Made by a program: the position numbers and the translations under genes
Part shown: piece after piece, positions 1-4,127 of the stretch
Layout of the letters: each line of letters starts with the position of its first letter
How positions within the stretch are numbered: the stretch's first letter is position 1
The notes under the pieces: model-generated
Seen by the model: only the letters and a program-made list of their open reading frames with translations
What the model was told of the DNA's origin: nothing
Database searches by the model: none
Source: Microcystis sp. T1-4
GTDB taxonomy: Bacteria > Cyanobacteriota > Cyanobacteriia > Cyanobacteriales > Microcystaceae
Reading direction: 5' to 3'
NCBI RefSeq assembly: GCF_000297435.1
Contig: NZ_CAIP01000400.1
Coordinates: 1-7,909, forward strand
DNA length: 7,909 bases

Positions 1-54
1 TCCCTAATGTACCTCTTGCAAACAGGAAACGCTATATCTTTATTTATTCTCCCT

Positions 55-97
55 TCTCCCCACTTCATAATTCATAATTCATAATTCATAATTCCCA
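55..97. repeat. 43-bp repeat with four 7-bp tandem units, copy 1
   Basis: The core is four exact copies of TTCATAA at 64-91 plus a partial TTC, flanked by C-rich sequence. Positions 55-97 are identical over all 43 bases to the reverse complement of 2140-2182, and the identity stops abruptly on both sides. Heptameric short tandemly repeated repetitive sequences are well known in cyanobacterial intergenic DNA. The array ends 48 bases before the ATG of the SUI1-family gene. Nothing gene-like is seen in positions 1-54. Confidence 0.9.
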
Positions 98-127
98 TCT
101 CCCCACTTCCCCAACCCCCAAACCCAC

Positions 128-136
128 TATGATAAT
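128..136 (+). promoter_or_regulatory. Candidate -10 region of the SUI1-tspO pair
   Basis: The string TATGATAAT contains two overlapping -10-like hexamers, TATGAT and GATAAT, 6 to 9 bases before the ATG at 143. No convincing -35 box lies 16-18 bases upstream, where the sequence is C-rich. If used, transcription would begin at or very near the start codon, giving a leaderless message. No Shine-Dalgarno is seen before this gene, which would fit that reading. Sequence match only. Confidence 0.3.
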
Positions 137-142
137 TGCTAT

Positions 143-484
143 ATGAGTAAATCAAAAGAAAAAAACCGGATTGCCTATCAGGAATTTGGAGATCAAAGTA
201 ATTCTCAAGCTTTTGAGCGTTCCATTCCTGAATTACCCCCAAATCAGCAGAATTTGCGAGTTCAAACCTCCCGCTCTGGTCGTGCGGGAAAAACCGTTAC
301 CATGGTTACAGGTTTTCAATGCCAAACCGAAACTCTGACGAAATTATTAAAACAGTTAAAAACTGCTTGCGGAACGGGTGGTACAGTGAAAGAAAATGCC
401 ATTGAGATCCAAGGAGATCATCGCCAAAAAATTCTACAAATTCTCATTGAATCGGGTTACAAAGCCAAAATTAGCGGAGGATAG
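143..484 (+). CDS. SUI1/YciH-family translation initiation factor homologue
   Basis: A 113-residue cytoplasmic protein. Residues about 36-110 form the SUI1 (eIF1-like) fold: a basic stretch RSGRAGKTVTMVTGF at 44-58, then CGTGGTVK at 76-83, the strand IEIQGDHR at 87-94 and a final helix plus LIESGYKAKI. This matches bacterial YciH proteins in motif order and in length (about 105-115 residues). Family members relate to eukaryotic eIF1; bacterial YciH is thought to affect initiation fidelity or act under stress, but its role in cyanobacteria is not settled. Residues 1-35 are polar and probably disordered. The start at 143 is the first ATG in frame and has no Shine-Dalgarno. The tspO-like gene begins 9 bases after its stop, so the two are probably co-transcribed. 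The family call is firm; the function is only inferred. Confidence 0.9.
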   Translation: MSKSKEKNRIAYQEFGDQSNSQAFERSIPELPPNQQNLRVQTSRSGRAGKTVTMVTGFQCQTETLTKLLKQLKTACGTGGTVKENAIEIQGDHRQKILQILIESGYKAKISGG

Positions 485-493
485 CTAAAAATC

Positions 494-961
494 ATGATTC
501 CCTCTTGGTTGCTTATCGGTGTCGTGGGGTTTTTGGTAGCGTTAGCTGGGGGATTACTCAATTCTCGCGATGTGCGTTGGTTTGCACGCTTGCGTCGTCC
601 CGATTGGTTAACCTTTGAAAGATTAATCCCTCTTATCTGGACAATTATCTATATTTGTGGGGCAATTTCTGCTTATTTAGTCTGGGAAGCTCAACCGGCT
701 AATCGCTGGTTTTTGATGGCTTTTTATCTGTTGGTGGAATTGACTATTACTGCCTATACTCCCGTCACCTGTAAACTACGCAGTCTCAAAGCGGGAACGA
801 TTATCGGAGGTACGGGTTTTTTCTTGGGTTGTCTTCTGGCGCTCTTGGTTTTCCCTGTTTCTTCTTGGGCGGGCATCCTACTCTTACCCTACCTGATTTG
901 GAGTCCGATCGGTACCTATGTGACTTGGGAAATGAGCCATCTCAATCCTCGGGATGTATAG
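494..961 (+). CDS. tspO: TspO/MBR-family membrane protein
   Basis: A 155-residue protein with five predicted membrane helices, at about residues 5-22, 44-64, 72-90, 101-121 and 125-146, which is the TspO (translocator/benzodiazepine receptor) topology and length. Family hallmarks visible are the basic loop LRRPDWL (33-39) between helices 1 and 2, the Trp/Tyr-rich helix 2 (W49, Y53, W64), and a last helix with LLPYLIWSPIGTYVTWEM followed by LNPRD. The canonical PPxW of loop 1 is reduced to a single Pro-Asp-Trp, and the usual 'WxxFA' of the last helix reads WSPIG, so it is a divergent member. TspO proteins bind tetrapyrroles such as haem and protoporphyrin and modulate stress and pigment responses; ligand here is not shown. 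It follows the SUI1 gene by 9 bases with no clear Shine-Dalgarno, suggesting translational coupling, and ends just before a strong hairpin. Confidence 0.85.
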   Translation: MIPSWLLIGVVGFLVALAGGLLNSRDVRWFARLRRPDWLTFERLIPLIWTIIYICGAISAYLVWEAQPANRWFLMAFYLLVELTITAYTPVTCKLRSLKAGTIIGGTGFFLGCLLALLVFPVSSWAGILLLPYLIWSPIGTYVTWEMSHLNPRDV

Positions 962-970
962 ATAGGTAAA

Positions 971-1001
971 GTGGGATGGGTTAATTTTTAACCCATCCCA
1001 C
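971..1001. terminator. Perfect 14-bp hairpin, probable bidirectional terminator
   Basis: Arm GTGGGATGGGTTAA (971-984), a 3-base T loop, and the exact complementary arm 988-1001. It starts 9 bases after the tspO stop and lies 31 bases beyond the stop of the convergent zinc-ribbon gene at 1033, so it is well placed to end both transcripts. The T-tract is weak on the plus side (AGATCTTATT) and short on the minus side (TTTACC), so termination efficiency is uncertain. Confidence 0.75.
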
Positions 1002-1032
1002 AGATCTTATTGCCATCTACCAACTTGAAAAT

Positions 1033-1191
1033 CTAGACTGTTTTTTCCGCTCTAACTCGCTCTACCCTGCGAGGAATGGAGCAATCAAGGAAGTTAGGAA
1101 CCTCCTGACGACAGTGAGGACAATACCAGTAGGCACGACTAGCCACAAGGTGACGAAGGGTAATTCCCGAACATATAGGGCAGTTGTGCAT
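1033..1191 (-). CDS. 52-residue double-CxxC zinc-ribbon protein
   Basis: A complete small ORF running from ATG at 1191 to TAG at 1035-1033. It opens MHNCPICSGITLRHL and continues with YWYCPHCRQEVPN, so two CPxC knuckles (C4/C7 and C24/C27) are spaced 16 residues apart, as in a rubredoxin or zinc-ribbon fold binding one metal ion. The tail from about residue 40 (PRRVERVRAEKTV) is strongly basic and may contact nucleic acid or a partner. An in-frame TAA nine bases upstream fixes the ATG as the first possible start. I recall similar tiny cysteine-rich proteins in cyanobacteria but cannot assign a name. It lies on the same strand as cobM, 135 bases downstream of it, and converges on tspO. Function unknown; the paired cysteines make a real gene likely. 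Its leader carries an unusual hairpin arrangement. Confidence 0.8.
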   Translation of the reverse strand: MHNCPICSGITLRHLVASRAYWYCPHCRQEVPNFLDCSIPRRVERVRAEKTV

Positions 1192-1199
1192 GGATTGTT

Positions 1200-1230
1200 A
1201 GACTAATTTTAAAAGCTTTTAAAATTGTCT
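1200..1230 (-). promoter_or_regulatory. Leader hairpin placed between Shine-Dalgarno and start codon
   Basis: Positions 1205-1226 are a perfect 22-bp palindrome centred on AAGCTT. On the minus strand the flanks AGAC (1230-1227) and GTCT (1203-1200) also pair, leaving one bulged A at 1204, so the RNA could form about 13 base pairs around an AGCU tetraloop. The hairpin begins one base after the AGGAGGT at 1238-1232 and ends eight bases before the ATG at 1191. Pairing is read directly from sequence; folding in the cell is inferred. Confidence 0.55.
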
Positions 1231-1231
1231 T

Positions 1232-1238
1232 ACCTCCT
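1232..1238 (-). promoter_or_regulatory. Distant strong Shine-Dalgarno for the zinc-ribbon gene
   Basis: AGGAGGT on the minus strand is a near-perfect complement of the 16S rRNA 3' end, yet the nearest start codon is the ATG at 1191, 40 bases further on. No ATG, GTG or TTG lies at normal spacing. The 31-base hairpin between them would reduce the effective spacing to 9 bases (1 before and 8 after the hairpin). Confidence 0.45.
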
Positions 1239-1241
1239 ACT

Positions 1242-1261
1242 GCGATTTTAAACAAAATCGC
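1242..1261 (-). other. 8-bp hairpin upstream of the Shine-Dalgarno
   Basis: On the minus strand GCGATTTT, loop GTTT, then AAAATCGC form a perfect 8-bp stem that ends three bases before AGGAGGT. It lies after the cobM stop but is not followed by a T-tract, so it is a poor intrinsic terminator. It could be an RNA processing or stability element, or part of the leader structure of the zinc-ribbon gene. Its AAAAU arm could alternatively pair with AUUUU in the downstream hairpin. Confidence 0.45.
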
Positions 1262-1326
1262 CGCTCTTTAACTCTAACTTTAGGTAGAAACCTAGTGTTT
1301 CTTTCGATAGACTTCCCAGAAAATAC

Positions 1327-2115
1327 CTAAGGATGAGGACGGAAAAGATGGGAATGTTGCGGGTGATAAAGTTGCGATCGAGTTCCTGTAATCTGGTTTA
1401 AAGCGGGACTAATTAGATAAAGGGTAGTTCTAGTTAAATTTTCCCGATGGGTTAATTGGGCCATCTCTGACAGGGGGACAATCCAGATTTTTTCGTCGGG
1501 CCAACCGAGACGGAAACAAACGGCCACCTGTTGCTCTGGCCCGTAGTATTGTAGGAGTTTTTCCTGGGCTTTGTCAACATGACGGGCGGCTAAATATAGG
1601 CATAAACTGGCTTTATGGGCGGCTAAAGAGGCTAATTCTTCACTTTCTGGCATGGGAGATGCTTTTCCTTCCACCCGGGTGAGAATAATTGTCTGGACTA
1701 ATTCGGGAATCGTTAATTCTAGGGCCAATTTGGCCGCTAATCCTTGAAAGGCACTAATTCCGGGGATTAGCTGAAAGGGGATATCTGCTGCTGTCAAAAG
1801 CTCAATTTGCTCTTGGATGGCACTATAGAGACTTAAATCCCCCGATTGCAGTCGCACCACCGCTAAACCCCGACGCACGCGATCGATCATTAAAGGGATA
1901 ATTTCCTCTAGGGTGATGCTACTGGTGGGAATTAACTCGGCATCTTGACGAGTATCCTCAAGAATCTGTTTGGGGACGAGGGAATCAGCAAAGAGGATAA
2001 CATCGGCTTTTTGGAGAATTTTATAGGCTTTTACCGTCAATAATTCCGGATCTCCGGGTCCCGCACCAATAAAATAGACGGCCGGGGAGAGCGCCGAGGA
2101 GTCAATTAAAGTCAT
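1327..2115 (-). CDS. cobM: Precorrin-4 (cobalt-precorrin-4) C11-methyltransferase
   Basis: A 262-residue enzyme of cobalamin synthesis that transfers a methyl group from S-adenosylmethionine to C11 of (cobalt-)precorrin-4. It is a typical tetrapyrrole methylase: VYFIGAGPGDPELLT at 13-27 is the first SAM-binding loop, RLQSGDLSLYSAI at 88-100 and PGISAFQGLAAKLALE at 118-133 are the central cofactor and substrate motifs, and TR at 146-147 precedes the C-terminal domain. Length matches CobM/CbiF (about 250-260). The run ADVILFADSLVPKQIL is characteristic of the C11 enzyme rather than the C20, C17 or uroporphyrinogen methylases. Whether it acts in the early-cobalt (CbiF) or late-cobalt (CobM) route cannot be told from sequence alone. 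AGGA lies 6 bases before the ATG and supports this start. It is divergent from dnaB, and its promoter must lie in the repeat-filled gap. Confidence 0.93.
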   Translation of the reverse strand: MTLIDSSALSPAVYFIGAGPGDPELLTVKAYKILQKADVILFADSLVPKQILEDTRQDAELIPTSSITLEEIIPLMIDRVRRGLAVVRLQSGDLSLYSAIQEQIELLTAADIPFQLIPGISAFQGLAAKLALELTIPELVQTIILTRVEGKASPMPESEELASLAAHKASLCLYLAARHVDKAQEKLLQYYGPEQQVAVCFRLGWPDEKIWIVPLSEMAQLTHRENLTRTTLYLISPALNQITGTRSQLYHPQHSHLFRPHP

Positions 2116-2139
2116 ACTAAATCCTGTTTAAAGGGGAAG

Positions 2140-2182
2140 TGGGAATTATGAATTATGAATTATGAATTATGAAGTGGGGAGA
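2140..2182. repeat. 43-bp repeat with four 7-bp tandem units, copy 2 (inverted)
   Basis: This is the exact reverse complement of 55-97. On this strand it shows four GAATTAT units at 2143-2170 plus GAA. Read on the minus strand it therefore stands 24 bases upstream of the cobM ATG in the same orientation as copy 1 stands upstream of the SUI1 gene. The two copies enclose the block SUI1, tspO, zinc ribbon and cobM as a perfect inverted pair about 2 kb apart. Confidence 0.92.
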
Positions 2183-2202
2183 CCACTTCGTGCGCGTTGC
2201 GG

Positions 2203-2240
2203 GGGGAAGTGGGGAAGTGGGGAAGTGGGGAAGTGGGGAA
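2203..2240. repeat. Octamer tandem array GGGGAAGT
   Basis: Four exact GGGGAAGT units (2203-2234) followed by GGGGAA. Single related pieces also occur at 2133-2140 and 2172-2180, so the octamer and the heptamer array are interleaved. A non-repetitive 20-base stretch (2183-2202) separates it from the heptamers. It is intergenic, with no coding potential. Confidence 0.9.
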
Positions 2241-2249
2241 ATTTCAACT

Positions 2250-2286
2250 AAAACTCCAAAACCCTAAAACCCCAAAACCCAACCCC
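2250..2286. repeat. Degenerate octamer array of AAAACCCN type
   Basis: AAAACTCC, AAAACCCT, AAAACCCC and AAAACCCA follow one another directly, then ACCCC. The strand is purine/C-segregated, and the array sits between the octamer repeat and the likely dnaB promoter. The gap 2116-2368 otherwise holds only the cobM ribosome site and the dnaB promoter region. Confidence 0.75.
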
Positions 2287-2309
2287 GATCATTAACCTGA
2301 ACATTTGTA

Positions 2310-2338
2310 TTTAATTACGGTGAAACTGACTATACAAT
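2310..2338 (+). promoter_or_regulatory. Candidate dnaB promoter
   Basis: TACAAT at 2333-2338, within TATACAAT, is a good -10 box. The sequence 17 bases upstream is TTTAAT (2310-2315), a weak -35 match. It is 30 bases before the dnaB ATG and is the best -10 candidate in the non-repetitive part of the gap. Sequence match only. Confidence 0.4.
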
Positions 2339-2368
2339 ATTAATGATAAAGCACGGTCAGCATTGACA

Positions 2369-4126
2369 ATGATTAGCGATCAATCCCTCCCCCCCCAAAA
2401 TATTGAAGCGGAAGAATCTATCTTAGGTGGTATTTTGCTAGATCCAAAAGCGTTAGGTAGAATCAGTGATTTTTTAATTCCAGAAGCTTTCTATGTGAAA
2501 ACCCATCAAGATATTTATCGTGCGGCACTTGCTTTACAAGGGAAGGGAAAACCGACGGATTTAATGACGGTTAGCAGTTGGTTACAGGATAATCATCTGC
2601 TGGAAGAAATCGGGGGAATGCCGCGATTGTTACAATTAATTGAGCGCACTGTCTCGGCTGCTAACATCGATCGCTATGCTGAATTAGTGATGGATAAATA
2701 TATGCGTCGTCAGTTAATTTCCACCGGGGGAGAAATTATCGAGTTAGCCAGGGATACGACGCTAGAATTAGAAAATGTTTTCGATGAATCGGAACAAAAG
2801 ATTTTTCGTCTCACCCAAAAACGACCCCAGGAGGGTTTAATTTTTCTGGGGGATACTTTAATCGAAACTTTTAACGAAATTGAGAAAATGCAGGAGACCA
2901 CCACTCTACCCGGTATCGAAACTCAATTTTATGATCTCGATGCGATGACCAGTGGTTTACAACCCTCGGATTTAGTTATTATCGCGGGTAGGCCTTCCAT
3001 GGGAAAAACTTCTTTTGCTCTTAATATTGCCTATAATATCGCTCAACAGAATTTACCTGTAGCGGTCTTTAGTTTGGAGATGTCTAAGGAACAATTAGCC
3101 CAACGTTTGTTATCGAATGAGGCTAAAATCGAAAGTAATCGGATTCGCTCTGGCCGTTTGGGACAAAATGATTTAGAGAAGGTTCTTGGGGGACTAGAAA
3201 AGTTATTAAATTTGCCCATATATATCGATGACAGTGCCAATTTAAGTGTAATTCAAATGCGTTCCCAAGTGCGGCGTTTACAGGCAGAAAAAAAGGGACA
3301 AATGGGATTAGTTTTAATCGATTATCTGCAATTAATGGAAGGGGGAGGTGATAATCGCGTTCAGGAACTTTCTAAAATTACCCGCAGTCTTAAGGGTTTA
3401 GCGAGAGAAATTCATGCTCCAGTAATTGCTCTTTCTCAGTTAAGTCGCGCCGTGGAATCTCGCAATAATAAAAGACCGATGATGTCCGATTTACGCGAGT
3501 CGGGATGTTTAGCGGGTGATAGTTTAGTTGAGTTAGCCGATCCTCGTGCTAAAGTGCCAATTTGTCAGTTAGTGAATTGCTCTAATTTTACGGTTTTTGC
3601 TCTTAATGAGGAAACAATGAAATTAGAAAAAGCACTGGTAACTAAGGTATTTTCCACAGGATTTAAGCCAGTTTTTCGATTAACAACTCGTTTAGGTCGC
3701 ACGATTAGAACTACAGCCAATCATAAATTTTTGACCGTCCACGGTTGGCAAAGATTAGATGAACTAAATATTGGTAATTATATCGCTTTACCTCGCTCTC
3801 TTAGTAATTCAGACCTAACTTTTAATTGGGATGAAGTTATGGCAATTCAAGCGGATGGAGAGACAGAAGTGTATGATTTAACAGTAGATAAACTGCATAA
3901 CTTTATTGCCAATAATATCATCGTTCATAATAGTATCGAACAGGATGCGGATTTAATTATGATGTTATACCGAGATGAATATTATAACCCCGATAGTCCT
4001 GATCGAGGTGTGGCTGAAGTAATTATTACTAAGCATCGTAATGGTCCCACTGGCACAATTAAGCTACTTTTTCAACCAGAATTTACCAAGTTTCTCAATC
4101 TTAAACAAAGTCGCTCTAATTATTAA
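2369..4126 (+). CDS. dnaB: Replicative DNA helicase DnaB containing an intein
   Basis: The precursor is 585 residues: 443 residues of helicase plus a 142-residue intein. DnaB forms a hexamer that unwinds the replication fork and recruits primase. The N-terminal domain starts PPQNIEAEESILGGILLDP, typical of DnaB. The RecA-like ATPase domain shows Walker A GRPSMGKT at 207-214 and Walker B LVLIDYLQLM with Asp318. The sequence up to MMSDLRESG joins, after removal of residues 380-521, to SIEQDADLIMMLYRDEYY, restoring the uninterrupted conserved helicase region. Summed extein length fits normal DnaB. A TTG two codons upstream (2363) is also in frame, but the ATG at 2369 is preferred by codon type; no Shine-Dalgarno is seen for either. 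Codons 7-10 contain a run of eight C. A GT39 gene starts one base after the stop. Confidence 0.95.
   Translation: MISDQSLPPQNIEAEESILGGILLDPKALGRISDFLIPEAFYVKTHQDIYRAALALQGKGKPTDLMTVSSWLQDNHLLEEIGGMPRLLQLIERTVSAANIDRYAELVMDKYMRRQLISTGGEIIELARDTTLELENVFDESEQKIFRLTQKRPQEGLIFLGDTLIETFNEIEKMQETTTLPGIETQFYDLDAMTSGLQPSDLVIIAGRPSMGKTSFALNIAYNIAQQNLPVAVFSLEMSKEQLAQRLLSNEAKIESNRIRSGRLGQNDLEKVLGGLEKLLNLPIYIDDSANLSVIQMRSQVRRLQAEKKGQMGLVLIDYLQLMEGGGDNRVQELSKITRSLKGLAREIHAPVIALSQLSRAVESRNNKRPMMSDLRESGCLAGDSLVELADPRAKVPICQLVNCSNFTVFALNEETMKLEKALVTKVFSTGFKPVFRLTTRLGRTIRTTANHKFLTVHGWQRLDELNIGNYIALPRSLSNSDLTFNWDEVMAIQADGETEVYDLTVDKLHNFIANNIIVHNSIEQDADLIMMLYRDEYYNPDSPDRGVAEVIITKHRNGPTGTIKLLFQPEFTKFLNLKQSRSNY
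3506..3931 (+). other. Mini-intein within DnaB (no homing endonuclease)
   Basis: The in-frame insertion of 142 codons is excised by protein splicing. It begins with Cys1 in CLAGDSLVEL (block A). Block B is GRTIRTTANHKFLT, with the TxxH threonine and histidine (T70, H73). Block F is EVYDLTVDKLHNF, and block G ends IIVHN with the penultimate His141 and terminal Asn142, followed by the required extein Ser. Insertion is directly after SDLRESG, the site used by the Synechocystis DnaB intein, and many residues agree with it (for example LNEETMKLE, TRLGRTI, HNFIANNIIVHN). The Synechocystis version has an endonuclease domain and is more than 400 residues. Here the region where that domain sits is a short linker at intein residues about 98-111 (3797-3838), with no LAGLIDADG motif. 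All splicing residues look intact, so splicing is expected. Confidence 0.95.
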
Positions 4127-4127
4127 A

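Noticed and set aside
1286..1302. 6-bp hairpin just after cobM as its terminator
   Set aside because: The stem is short and AT-rich, and no T-tract follows on the minus strand.
64..2286. CRISPR array from the clustered direct repeats
   Set aside because: Units are 7-8 bases and contiguous without spacers, which is tandem repeat structure and not CRISPR.
2363..2368. TTG start for dnaB two codons upstream
   Set aside because: Possible, but ATG at 2369 is the commoner start type and nothing in the upstream sequence favours TTG.
2710..3240. Minus-strand ORFs of 64 and 65 codons within dnaB
   Set aside because: They are antisense to strongly conserved helicase sequence and encode serine/lysine-rich nonsense without motifs.
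3797..3838. Remnant homing endonuclease in the intein
   Set aside because: Only about 14 linker residues are present and no LAGLIDADG or HNH motif can be seen.
4041..4127. Upstream in-frame start extending the glycosyltransferase by 29 residues into dnaB
   Set aside because: The extra residues are out-of-frame dnaB sequence with no family resemblance, and the ATG at 4128 gives a normal N-terminal helix directly before the DE motif.
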